Shown: one piece after another, positions 25,490 through 37,039 of the stretch
Position numbering within the stretch: position 1 is the first letter of the stretch
How the letters are laid out: each line of letters starts with the position of its first letter
From: Dillenia suffruticosa
Taxonomy: Eukaryota; Streptophyta; Magnoliopsida; Dilleniales; Dilleniaceae
DNA length: 64,000 nucleotides
Direction of reading: 5' to 3'
Assembly: GCA_033439265.1 (NCBI GenBank)
Contig: JAVTVX010000005.1
Span: 9,372,001-9,436,000, forward strand
Notes under the pieces: generated by a model
What the model was told of the DNA's origin: nothing
The model's input: the letters and a program-made list of their open reading frames with translations, nothing else
Database searches by the model: none
Made by a program: the position numbers and the translations under genes

Positions 25490-26265
25490 AACATTTACTA
25501 ACTTTGTGATAACTGACCCAAAAGAGTAGTAACATTTGGTTACCAATATTAAGTAACAAATAACATATGCTCAGCTAGTAAAATTTATTCACCAACAACA
25601 ATTCTGTAAAAAATAGTAATATTTACTATTCAACGACAATAAATGTAGTAATATTTACTAACAAATTATTTCTGTAACCGATATCAAAGGTAATAACATT
25701 AACTAACCCATAATTTTGTAAGTGATAATAAAATAGTAATATTTACTAACCAATGACAATAAAAGTAGTAATATTTACTAACCCAACAAACGACAATAAA
25801 TATAGTAATATTTACTAATCCAATACTTCTGTAAGCGATAATAAAAATAATAATATTTACTAACCCAATAATAAACGTGTGACAATAAAGAATTCACATT
25901 TCCTATTCCTAAGATCCGACGATATTGTAGTAATATTTACTAATATCTGTATTTATCGATAATAAAAGTTATAACATTTCCTAACATACTATTATTTTAT
26001 TGGCGACAATAAATAGTTTTACTAATTCTAACGGTTATATTGAGTCATCAAGTGATGATAAAGATAGAAACTTTTACTAACGCTTAAACTGATGAAAAAA
26101 GTAATAACTTTTACTAACCCTATATAAGATGACGATAAATATTGTAATTTTTACTAACTCTTTATAAGTGATGATAAATGTAGTAATTTTTACTAACTTT
26201 TTAACAAAAGTGACGATAAATGTAGTAACTCTTACTACACCTTTACAATCAATGATATAATATTG
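25490..26265. repeat. Right array: AGTAATATTTACTAAC with GACAATAAA spacers
   Basis: Short units of about 30-45 bases alternate a GACAATAAA/GATGATAAA string with AGTAATATTTACTAAC (or AGTAATTTTTACTAAC). The core AGTAATATTTACT is an imperfect palindrome. On the reverse strand it reads TTAGTAAATATTACTAC, one base off the core of the left satellite at 960-3320. The shared palindrome at both outer edges supports a single element with matched subterminal arrays. Confidence 0.75.
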
Positions 26266-26515
26266 ATTTTTTCTTACACTTTTCTAACCGTTCGAACGTT
26301 GAACATGCTCCAACGGTCATCACAAGTGTCGGGATAGGTCTATCCCGATCTCTGTTTAGCCAATTGAACCTTTATCCGTCGGAAAAGATTTTGTCGACGG
26401 ATTTATCATATTTTCCTCACGGTTTTCATCAATCTCCATAAGTTATTTCCATTGTTGTGCGTCCTCCTACCCCTTGTAAAAGTCTCAAGTAGGAGTTTTT
26501 CTATGTAAAAAAGCA
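26266..26515. other. Probable right terminal zone of the large CACTA element
   Basis: Contains CCGTCGGAAAAGATTTTGTC and GACGGATTTATC (about 26377-26407) and a hairpin-like GTCGGGATAGGTCTATCCCGA (26330-26350). A second potential hairpin uses CTCCTACCCC and AGTAGGAG (26463-26497). The stretch ends with GGAGTTTTTCTATG, which is close to, but not, the expected ..TAGTG end. Confidence 0.35.
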
Positions 26516-29500
26516 AAAAAAAAAATAAAAGGTCTAAAAAATATAATCTTCAAAATTGTTAACCACCTGGTTAACCTTCTTTTCAATAGTTCTTTTGATA
26601 AAGCAGTCCATGACTTCCGCAATGGGTGCAAATATCACCTTAATGTATTGTTTAGGAGTTTTGAGACGGAGCGAGGAGAGCGTCCTTGAGGAAAGGGCAG
26701 GGGGGACAAAGCATCCCCTCTTGTTTTGATGTTAAAAAATTATGCAAGGGAAGAAAAAATAAACTTGGTATATTTTTAATTTTTCATTAAAACTTTAACC
26801 TTTCCAAGGGTATAAGTTTTTGGGAGAGTGGGAAGGAACAAGAGATTATCCAAAATCCTATGGTTTGTTTAACCTTGAAAAAAAAAAGACCCTTTATACT
26901 CAAATTTTTAAACTCTATACACTCTTTCGAAATAGCTTTCCAACAATGTGTAATTTGACTATATTCCTATTAAATACAATTATTGTGATAATATAATAAA
27001 ATTCTTATTTATTTAAAATAATATTTAAGGATTTTAGTTATTAAATATCCTGATGAGAGTTTCATTCCCAAAAGTTGAGAATATGGGTGATGAAAATGTC
27101 ATTTGGATCATAATAGTATATATGATCCTTTGATCTATAAGAATGGGTGATTAGGAATTTATCATTGCTTTCATGCTGATGCTAATCGCCCATGATTGTC
27201 TGACATTTGGTAATCCTAGTTACTTATGGATCAGAGATAGATGTTTGCAAAAGGAGATTCATTTTCTTACACAGACAAAGATCAGATCATATGACTATCT
27301 AGTTATTCTTGATAAAAATCATTGATCTAAATAGCATGACCCAAATGGGGGGAAAAAAATCTATTGTACAGATGAGTTTTATATAGTTTTGACTTATCGG
27401 GGTTTAATGTTTGTAATTCTAAAGTTTACAATGCAGACTTGATAGCATTTATTACCATGTGGATGGTCATCACACATAATACTAAGTGTTAATCATAATT
27501 CATGTAAGTTGTTGACATTTCGGTAATTTTGCTGTAGGCCATACACTGATGCCAAAGTGGTGATGTTTTATTCTCTTTACCACCTAGCGTGAACCTAGAG
27601 AGTTACACCAAAAGAGCAATGTGATGGCCTTCTATATCAACGTGCCCACTGTTAGTTGTATGCCATGGGGTTTAGTAAATTATGTTTATGTAATAACCAA
27701 GATTATCAATAAATTTCTTTTTAGATTAGAATGCGTTTGTTTCGATTAAAATTTTAGTATGTGGTGTTTTGAAAAATATTGCATTCTTAAGAAGTTGAAA
27801 ATACGAGTGAGGGAGCACTCTAATCCCAACACTAAAACCATTTGTGATCATATGAATTATAGCACGAAAAACATAATTCCAAAGATGGTTACGCATCCAT
27901 ACCAGATTCAATAAAAAGTTACAAATCCTGCGAATAGGTTATTGACTATCACGGTGGGAGATACACGGTCATTGATATAAAAGGTATGCTAAAAGTGATG
28001 TAGAAATAAGGATAGTACGATGATATGTCTATGTCTAGTAGTAGGAGATCACGTGATTTATTTAGAATAATCAAATAATTCCAATAAATGAATCACATGA
28101 TTTATTTAGAATAAACGAGAGTCAAGCCTCTTCCATCTCTTTAAAACTCCAACAACAATAATCAAATCCATCATCAGTTTCTGAAATCTCCTTTTTGCCA
28201 ATCCGAACCCATACCATAAAACCTCTCCATCTTCTTCACTATCTCCATGAGCAACACAAATGGGACAGAAGCTCCAACGACTATTATCATATTCAAGCAT
28301 CTCTCAATTGTCCTCACTATTCCAAGCTCATGACCGTTGTCACTGCTTGAGAGACCGGTGTTTACCGAGCCCTCACTCACTCTTTGCTCTCGTTGCAAGT
28401 GCACTTTCCGTTTTTGTCCATTCAAGCTCGTTTAGTTTTAGGGACGAAGGGTTTAAACAATGAAGTCTTTTACGGAGAAGTGAAGAACAGAAGGAATGGG
28501 AGTTGAGAAGAAAAATGTTCTCCTCTAGAAGATTTTGAAATCATTTTCGGGCGGAATGGTCTCAAATGAGTTTCCTAGAAAAGGGTTTTAAAAACTATCC
28601 TGGAACAATAGTTTTAAGTGACAAAATATGCACCTTACTAATGTTTTGATATCAATTCCAAAAAATAAAATATTACTTTATAATTTTTAATTGCTAAATT
28701 TTGATTTGGCCCATACCATGAAAAGTAAAGAAACTCTTCCCTATTTGGAATGTCTGCAACAACCTTAGCCTTCAATAAATGTGGACATAAAAGAGAGTGC
28801 AAAATAGTGATGTCTTCTTTAAATAATGGCAGTGTGTGATGACATTGTGGTGGATGGGCAAATTGCTGTGCTATCGCTATATCTATATAAAAAAAAAAAA
28901 AAAAAACAAAACAAAATCGAAAAAAGGAGAGTGGGGCTGATTATTCTTTTATTTCTTGGGAAGTGCATAAATGCAATGGGTCTCTGCTAAAACAGGCAAC
29001 TGCACTACTACAGTGTCTAGTTCTTTCACAAAGGCCCATTTTTGTTGTGACAGACACAAGGCATGTTATAAGTTGTAACCACTTAAACAGCCTTGCGTGT
29101 GGTGTCAAACAATCACAGTGAGAGGCCCCAGGACCAGTATAAAAGGCATCAATAGTGAAGTTTCCAAATATTGTCAAGTTCGAACTCAAGTCTTGATTAT
29201 CAAAATTAAGGAATTCTGAATAACCATTTTATTGGGTCCAACGGTGGTTGCTCTCCCTACTACTCATAAACCAACCATCTTTTCCAATCTCTTAATGCCT
29301 ATCACGTCAAAGATTTTTTATCAATTAAAATAACTGACACCTGTAGGACTAGCCCTTGTTTTACAATGAGATAGCTCTTGGTTTGGTCCTAGCCCAGCCC
29401 ATGGCATGGTTAATTTTCTCATTTTAGTCTAACATTTTATACGTACAACGTGTTATGAACTAAATGTGCACTAGAAAAATAGTTACATGCACAATACCCG

Positions 29501-29530
29501 GTGGGTTCGATGGTTGGTTACTAATACTTT
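26516..29530. other. Non-coding, moderately AT-rich sequence
   Basis: No reading frame here has recognisable domains or convincing splice structure. A direct duplication of about 20 bases (TGATTTATTTAGAATAA, near 28053 and 28097) is present. An A-run follows TATCTATATAAAA at 28882-28905. Open frames at 28106-28463 overlap on both strands and match no family I know. Confidence 0.4.
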
Positions 29531-29534
29531 CTAA

Positions 29535-29680
29535 ATAAAATTTGAACAAAACAAATATAAAGAGAATTTTGTTTTTTAAAAGTTAAATCCGATTCGAATC
29601 GGATTTAATTTGATCCAACATGATTATTAAATACGATGACTAAAAAAGAAAAAATAAAAGTTATATGCAAATCGAGTTGG
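29535..29680. repeat. Dispersed repeat copy 1
   Basis: The segment TAAATAAAATTTGAA .. AGAGAATTTTGTTTTTTAAA .. TTAAATCCGATTCGAATCGG .. ATTATTAAATACGATGAC aligns by eye with 34255-34440. The string CCGATTCGAATCGG is a perfect palindrome. It is probably a decayed, unclassified transposon fragment. Confidence 0.4.
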
Positions 29681-30737
29681 GTTGGGCGGGCCAAATTGGA
29701 AAATGGACAAATAAATGAAACCACAAGCCCAAGTGGTTGCTTTTGAGCCAAATTGGCGAGGAGAAGACAAAGAAATATTCTATGATAATAGGTCTAAGAT
29801 GCGACTATTTGCACAATTCCCCCCACTAATATGGGTATTAAATACTATCACACGTTGCAAAAGGATGATTTCTTTTGACAAAGATCAATTTTACTTTTCA
29901 CCAAAAAAAAAAAGAAAGATCAGTACCAAAAAAAAAAAAAAAAGAAAGATCAATTTTACTCTAGATCAATCTTCAAAGTATGACAACGAAAAGCACTCAC
30001 ATATCCAAGATTAACATGAACCTTTGAACTTGGGATTCATTGATGTTAATCAAAGCTGATTAGGTCTCTTTAAGTATCTAAACCATCCTTTCCTTTCCAT
30101 GACTAAATATATATATGCTGATTCGACTTAGCATTTCCAAGATTGGCTCTCAAAATTATTGTAGAACAAGATATGCCATACAAGAAAAAAGTACCTAAAA
30201 GTTAAACAACCCTGTCAAGATAAGAAAACTTGAAAAAAAAAAGTTGGTTCATCTAAATGGTGAAGCAATCTAAAATGGGATTTGATTTTGTGACCCCAGT
30301 TTGCTATATGTGGTCCATTCACTGCCACATATTGATGACTATACTGAATATTTTAAGCTAGCTACCATTGTAGTTGGGGTTTGGTTTAAAGTCAGAGAGG
30401 TTGATCTATCTCACTTGTGTCGCTTTCAAAGACTGTGTGGTTCATGTCTGTTTCACTGTTTAGAATATGCAATTTTGAAAAGAAAAGGTGAAAAGTGGGG
30501 GGGGGGGGGAGAGAGAAAAATGGTGAAAGAAGACTTTAAAAACAAACATGGTACATCATTCATCATCACATCTTTGATTTTGTTAGGACTTAGGCCATTA
30601 GAGTTACTTTCCAATATTTTTTTGACTATATATCTAGTCTAATCCAATATCTTCCTTGTTCTATCTTATCTATTTCCACATGGAACGCCAATTCTTTTCA
30701 AAGATATCATGTGTGCCCACTGACTCCTATCTGTCTC

Positions 30738-30740
<3 letters not shown>

Positions 30741-30778
<38 letters not shown>
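30741..30778. repeat. (CT)n microsatellite
   Basis: About 19 uninterrupted CT units. On the plus strand they produce a Ser/Leu run in frame, which is an artefact. Confidence 0.95.
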
Positions 30779-30781
<3 letters not shown>

Positions 30782-31488
30782 ATTAAGAAGTTGATAAACC
30801 CACTTAGCTCAACCAAACAACATGAAAGGTTTCTAGTGTGGTTAGCTTTTCAAGTGGCGATGGTGGTGCCTCTAGACATGTTATGACACTTTTGGACAAA
30901 GTGCCGACTTATGTGTATTTTCCATATCAATGAGAGAGAGAGAGAGAGGAAAAGCATAATCATTCAACCAAGGATGGGGGAGGTTGGGTTGCAACCGCAA
31001 TCTCCAAAACGCCATTAATGGGATGACCAGTACTTAAGAGTCATGGCTCATGGATTTTTCTTGTTTAGTGGGGGAGGTGGTGATGTTTACACTTTCCAAC
31101 CCTGTCGGTCAAGAACCCAAACACCCCAAAAGAAAAGGGGATAAATATACTGACGTGAACACCTTGTTGGAGTGATATTCCCCATTTGAATTTCTTGCTT
31201 TAATAATTAATTTCTCTTTTCAATTCTTCCATCCATAGTGGGGGAGTGTTGTTTGAGGATTCATTCAAAAAAAAAAAAGAAAAAGAAAAACAAAGAGAGA
31301 ATGGAATTAAAAAAAAAAAAAGGAAAAAGGAAAAATGCAACAAATAATGCCCTTCATCTTTAGTCATGCTCCACCACCTACAACAAACCGAATTCTTCCC
31401 TTGCAAAAATTGACACTCATGGCAGTGTCATTGAAATTCCCACATAAAGGAAAGTTTCATTGTATAAGATATGATTTCCAAGGTGAAT

Positions 31489-31490
<2 letters not shown>

Positions 31491-31524
<34 letters not shown>
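31491..31524. repeat. (TC)n microsatellite
   Basis: About 17 uninterrupted TC units. Confidence 0.95.
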
Positions 31525-31526
<2 letters not shown>

Positions 31527-32109
31527 GACCCACCATGTCTTTCCAAAAGATAAGCACCCATACCCATACACAATTAAAAGAGTGTATTCCAATGAAAGGG
31601 AAATGTCACCGCCACTAGCACTAGCAAAGCAAGAATAGTTGTATGTCAAAATTATGTCATACCATCCATGAAATGTATTGAAAGCCTACTAATAATTCAT
31701 TCAAGTTTGTGAATTATTAAAGAAAAGATATAAAAAATAGTATGAATGAGTATGACTAGGTGCGTTTTCATGTGTTAAAAAGTTTGGAGGGACAGGGTGG
31801 GTCTCCCATTTGAGCATGGTCCCCATTCTTATTTAAATGGTTCCATATTCTATGCTTTTCTTGTGTTCTCAACTGAAACTCGAATATAACCTGGAAAGTG
31901 GACAACTATGTATTAAAATAATAAAGCATAGACATAGCTAGATATTGATACTTCCCTTTAGGGTTTGGGTCATGATGGATAATATGCGGTTGGGTGGATT
32001 GTCATTGTCCTCGTTTTGGCCAAGTGCGTGGTGTGTACGTGATGATTTGATTGATCGTGTCTTAATTTCGTACCCTTCATCACTTATGTCAATGAAAAGA
32101 TTTTTAATA

Positions 32110-32143
32110 TAGAGAGAGAGAGAGTGAGAGAGAAAGAGAGAGA
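32110..32143. repeat. (GA)n microsatellite, interrupted
   Basis: GA units with two interruptions (GAGTGAG and GAAAGAG). Confidence 0.9.
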
Positions 32144-34020
32144 CCCCACATGAATTGGATGTGTGATTCTGTAAGGGGGACCAAAGCAAGGAAGTTGGGT
32201 ATTGGTTTAGTCACACATCTTTTTCTTGCATTCAATCAAGGGAGAGAGACATGGGAGGCTTGTGTTGGTTTTCCAACTTTGGAATTATTTAAGCGTGAGT
32301 TGTGCGTGTTAGAGATTGATCATCTGGGGCCAACCCTCAATTTCTTAATTTTGTTTTTCTATTATAATCCGAAAAGGAAATCTTGAAGGCGGTGATGATT
32401 CCAAAGTGCAATGCACCACACAAATCATAATAGTTGTTAAAGTCATGCTACTCAATTCCATGTTTTGATAATCCCAATTTGCTTCAAAAATCTTTTTAAT
32501 ATTAAAATAGGTGGAATCAAATCCATATGTGAAGTATGAAATGTGCGTACGTGGGACGTTAAAACCTTAATTATCTTGTATAAAGTTTATGAGATTATTA
32601 GGATTACAACGGGTGAAATCCAAAAGATTTCAAATGCTATTGATTAGGAAAATTTGATGGGTTTAGAGTTTTTTTTATGATGTCTTTTTTTCATTTACGA
32701 AAGATTCTATTCGTATTTTCAGGAAAAATAAATATTTGCCTAATAGGACTAAATGACAATCACCGGACACTGAGAAGGTGTTGTGATAAAGCAACTATCT
32801 ATCGTTTTGGGTTTGATCGGTGAATACTAAGCAAGTATGGATCATGTTCACCCAATTAGAAGATAAATCTCGTATTGACGATACATTTCAGTCGATATGT
32901 CCCATGGGTCAAGGGTTGGAAGGATTTCAGACCTTGTAGCAATGACAAGCATTTCAGATTAAACAGTTGTTCGATCGAGCAACTGTTGATTGAACGAGCA
33001 ACAGGAAGGCGAGGAGTAATTCTAAGCTAATTATGAGTTCAATGCGATTTAGGTCATTCTGGTTATTTATTATCATGTCCAAAGGGAAAAAAATTATAAT
33101 ATACAAATGATATAATATATAAATTCTTTTTTTTATGTTTTTCAAATCGGTTCAAAAAAATTATATAATATATAAATTATAATATACAATTTGTTAGTGA
33201 TGGAAAAAATTTATTTTTTATAAAAGTATATGGATTTTATTTTATTTTAAAATATATAATATATAAATTATATATATAATATTATAATAATACTATCCGA
33301 TTGAAAAATGATCTGATCGATCTAATTAAAAATCAATAAACTGATAAGATGATTGAATTATTTACTATTTAGATTTTGAAAACATCGTACAAAAGGGTTA
33401 AATCAACCCCACTCCAATTGTGGCCATTAAACGGAAATACTTTTAATCTTCTCTCTCATCGATAAATCTCTCTTTAAATAACACAAAACTAACATTTACT
33501 TCTCATATGCCCTAAATCATAAATTTGAACCAGCGTAGGAAAGTTGAAGGGTCAAAATTCTTCCTTTATATTCAAACATGGAGAGCAGGGTAATTGATTT
33601 TAATTTTTGAGAATTGCAGATCTTGAGGTTTCGTTCAAAAATAAAATTATTGGTGTTTCTAAGGAAAATGTTTCCTAGTCAACTGGAATGGTTCATGTCC
33701 CATGATTGTGATCTATCTAAATCCATTTTTTTAAGTAAAAATAATAAATAAATAAATAAACAAGGATAATATGTGATTGAGAAAGAAATTCAAGTGTCAC
33801 CGTGAGGAGAGAGAGAGGTGGGGAATCAGATTCACGTGTTTGAAAGGAATGCCGGTCATAAAGGAACACAATGGTCCCCTTATAAGAGGTGGGACCCAGA
33901 AAAGGCCAAACAAGATCCTTACAACCAAAAAAAAAAATCACTAATTATCATTGTGTTTTATGCTCAACTACTCAGTCTCTGCCCTGCTCAATTACCTTAT
34001 TTTTAATTATAAAATTAATG

Positions 34021-34021
<1 letters not shown>

Positions 34022-34058
<37 letters not shown>
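34022..34058. repeat. (CT)n microsatellite
   Basis: About 17-18 CT units, starting after CTC. Confidence 0.95.
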
Positions 34059-34254
34059 CATTTATATAGTAATATTAATATTGTATGGCTGTTATGTTAG
34101 ATGCACCTTTCGGTTTTGTCTCCACTTGACTTTCGATATTTTTTTTTCCTGTACAATACTATCAGTTGAGCCATTCATTTATGCAAACTTAAATAACCAA
34201 ATTAGTGGATAGAATCCAACTTAAATATATCGATATTAATTGATTTAATAATTA

Positions 34255-34440
34255 TATATTAATATCTTTTAAATAAAATTTTAAATTTAAATAAAAAATA
34301 GATATAAATAGAATTTTATTTTTAAAAAAATTAAATTTGATTCAAACCGAATTTAAATAAATTTAATATAATTATTGAATATAGTAATTTATATAAAAAA
34401 TAAAATTTAGATATATTTAAAAAAATTAAATATTATAATA
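34255..34440. repeat. Dispersed repeat copy 2
   Basis: Aligns by eye with 29535-29680 over TAAATAAAATTTTAAA, ATAGAATTTTATTTTTAAAA, AAATTTGATTCAAACCGAAT and ATTATTGAATATAGTAA. It is more AT-rich than copy 1, as expected for older methylated DNA. Confidence 0.4.
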
Positions 34441-35178
34441 TATGCAAATTTCCAAAACAAATACATCTACGTTTGAAACCTTTGTGAATGGTGCAGGTAG
34501 TCACACAAAGTTATTCCCGGTGGATCTCCACTAGCCACACTGAAGCACAGAATGATTTGATGGGACTTTGAAGAATTCGTACACGAAAGAGTGCCCCACT
34601 GACCACAAATAAGAAATAAAAATAATAACAAATAATTCTACATTTGGGCACCAAAAACTAGTGTGATCAAATGTCACCAGGGGATGGAACAATATCTGAC
34701 CCACAACTTCCTCCCATTGACCAACTATATTTTACATTGATGCATCGGAGAAACCCAAAAATTAAATCAATAATAAATTTCTTTTATTTGGGGGAGGGAG
34801 ATTTTGCTGGTTTGTAACAGGTGAAATGGGAATAGTAATCATTAGTGACAGAGCAAAAATGGGAAAGAGTTGAAGAGTGGGGTGGGGGAAATGGGAAAGG
34901 AAAAACAACAGAGGACGAAGGAGGGGTGTGATGATGACGTTACTTTTCACTCTTTCAATCTTAATTCGTGACCCCTGTGACTTTGGCCTACCCACTTCCT
35001 TGCATCCGCATCTTTTGCGCTAAGCCCTGAACCTTTCTTTTTCTTTTCCCTCGGCTTCCTTTTGTATTGTACTGTTTCAAGACATCGTCAAAAAAGGCCT
35101 TCCGACGTTTTCCCTCCTATAAAAAGTTATTCTCTCACCTTTTGTCAGCTGAATTTTTGGTGTGGATCAAGGATTATG

Positions 35179-35180
<2 letters not shown>

Positions 35181-35228
<48 letters not shown>
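35181..35228. repeat. (TC)n microsatellite
   Basis: About 24 uninterrupted TC units, the longest of the CT/GA tracts here. It lies about 340 bases left of the outer MULE. Confidence 0.95.
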
Positions 35229-35231
<3 letters not shown>

Positions 35232-35564
35232 CCTCACATAAGGGGAGCATTTATGCTCCCACAACCCTAAACAATAATAAAAAAAATGAAATATAATAAA
35301 ATTCCCCATAAATTTAACCATAATATACATTTGTTTAACATATACCTTTTATACATTATAAACATACACTAGTGTTGGCGGTAAACCTTTACGAAGTTCA
35401 GCACCCTCATCTCGCTTCAACATTTTATAGAAAAACCCAAATGCTGGCCCCAAATTTCTACAAAGTGGTCGCTCACCACTACCCAAACCAACGTCATTGA
35501 GGCTCCCTGCCCATGCCCGACCCCCTCAACCTTCGGAATTGAATTAAAATTATAGTTGGTGATT

Positions 35565-35885
35565 GAGTTAATTACTTATTTAATCTTTAAAATTTACTCG
35601 ATTTTTCGAAATTAATTCTTAAAATTTAGAACGCTATCTTGGAGTATTCAAACTTTAAAAAATATAACGAATTAGTTCTTCCATCAATAATGACAATAGA
35701 CTATCCGTTAAATACTGACATGTCATGATGTGATAGTATACCTGGAGCGGAGATGCTGATGTTTCTCTGACGTGGAATGACACGTCATGAAGTTGCTGAC
35801 ATGATAGCTCGACACAGTTATTTTGATGACGTGGCGGTGCCACATCAACAAAATGGGGGCATTGTCGTGAATCTGCATGACAGTC
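35565..35885 (+). repeat. Left terminal inverted repeat of outer MULE
   Basis: Pairs with 47225-47530 in inverted orientation, about 80% identical by eye. The inner part, GGGGGCATTGTCGTGAATCTGC, pairs with the right arm's reverse complement of GATTCACGAAAATGCCCCC. Confidence 0.88.
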
Positions 35886-35985
35886 TCCAGCTTTACCTTT
35901 TTCTACTCCATATTTCTACTCGTTGGAGGCTTGCTCGACTTGATATAGAGAGAAAAAGAGGGAAATAGAGAGAGATGGAAGTGTG

Positions 35986-36295
35986 GAGCAATGTACCAAA
36001 ATGACATCGAAAAAAAAACAAAATTTTAAAATAACCTAAGGGGAAAAAAATTTCCCCAAATAACCCGTATTTGTCGCGGGTTGAACCCGCGACAAATACA
36101 CGTGTTGGCGTTCTGGGCCCCTTTCGCGTTTCCAAAACGCGGAAATGCCCTTTCCGCGTTTCCAAAACGGGACGCGGAAACCCCTTCCGCGTTTCCAAAA
36201 CGCGGAAACCCCTTCCGCGTTTCAAAAACGCGGAAACCCCTTCCGCGTTTCCAAAACGCGGAAATCCCCTCCGTGTTTGCGGAAATCCCCCCTCC
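35986..36295 (+). repeat. Left TIR of inner MULE with hairpin and CCGCGTTT tandem units
   Basis: The outer 125 bases pair with the right end of the element. At 36071-36095 lies a near-perfect palindrome, TTGTCGCGGGTT-G-AACCCGCGACAA. From about 36120 to 36290 come about five units of about 33 bases. Each is itself an inverted repeat, CCGCGTTT-CCAA-AACGCGG. Such units could fold into a row of hairpins. Frames through this region are Pro/Lys/Arg-rich artefacts. Confidence 0.85.
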
Positions 36296-36299
36296 TCTT

Positions 36300-37035
36300 T
36301 TAATTCGATTTTTATAATTATATATAATTTCAATTTTTGTAATTATATCTGATTTCGATTTTTGTAATTATATCTAATTTAGATAACCCAAAATTATGTA
36401 TTCTAATAATAAAAAATCATGCTAGTTTGCCTTTAAAATTTTATGAAAAATTTCAAAATAAAAAAATAATCCTAAAAATTTTTAAAAATTAGAAAACAGT
36501 CACAAAAAATTCTCAAATTAGTGAATGAATATATAACGAATTTATTTTGATTTTCAAAACAATTGTAACATAATCCGCTAACCATTAGTTATATTAAAAT
36601 TATTTAAATTATAAATGAATATACAAAATAATTAAAATTACAGACAAAAATAAATATTAGAATTCTTAGAGAAGTCAACTAATAATAAATTATTGTTTTG
36701 TCATCTATCAATATATATATGTTTTTGCATGCTATCCCTTATAACACTCGTAATGGTGGTTTGATAAATCAAAATAATTAAATGTATATCCACCAGACCC
36801 GCCCGCAAGTCAACGGTTAACCAGCGGTACAATAGGTCGGGCCCACGATATTATCGATATATATGTATTATCTAAACAGTTAAAAGTAAAATAACAATTT
36901 GAAAAAAAAAACTAATTTCTTATAAATAAAACAGAAAGGAGAAACGAAACAAATAAGATCAGAGAAATGAACATATGTAAATGAATCGAATTATTATTAA
37001 TATAATATAGGATACAAAGTACATAATATATAACT
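36300..37035. other. AT-rich region between the left TIR and the plant mobile domain gene
   Basis: No gene. A short direct repeat lies at 36305-36380: three copies of ATTTCGATTTTTGTAATTATAT-like sequence in a row, about 32 bases apart. The stretch is the 3' side of the minus-strand plant mobile domain gene. Confidence 0.5.
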
Positions 37036-37039
37036 AACG

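Larger units (their letters stand above)
380..26510 (+). mobile_element. Very large, decayed CACTA (En/Spm) element, boundaries approximate
   Basis: What is seen: a TNP2-like transposase relic (13466-19670) and a TNPA/Transposase_24-like relic (23464-24882) lie in order on the plus strand. Outside them are two arrays built on nearly the same palindromic core (TAGTAAATGTTACTA on the left, AGTAATATTTACT on the right). Next to each outer edge are short CCGACG/CCGTCGG-type motifs (about 390-560 and 26370-26400), as is common at CACTA ends. What is known: autonomous CACTA elements encode TNP2 plus a DNA-binding partner that binds repeated subterminal motifs. What is inferred: everything between belongs to one 26-kb element with captured or later-inserted pieces. 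Exact CACTA/TAGTG ends and a TSD were not found. The alternative is several overlapping element fragments. All genes inside look broken, so the element appears immobile now. Confidence 0.5.
29700..35560. other. Long non-coding stretch with many CT/GA microsatellites
   Basis: I could not support a gene in this 5.9-kb stretch. It contains five long (CT)n or (GA)n tracts (listed separately), several A- and G-runs (for example ten or so G at 30498-30509) and AT-rich spacers. The open frames found are short, overlap on both strands, or come from the microsatellites. Confidence 0.5.

Noticed and set aside
28106-28463. Overlapping frames on both strands that could be a small gene
   Set aside because: No recognisable domain, no splice structure, and the strands compete. 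Left as non-coding.
36071-36352. Pro/Lys/Arg-rich frames across the inner MULE left end
   Set aside because: They read through the CCGCGTTT hairpin units of the TIR in several frames and on both strands.
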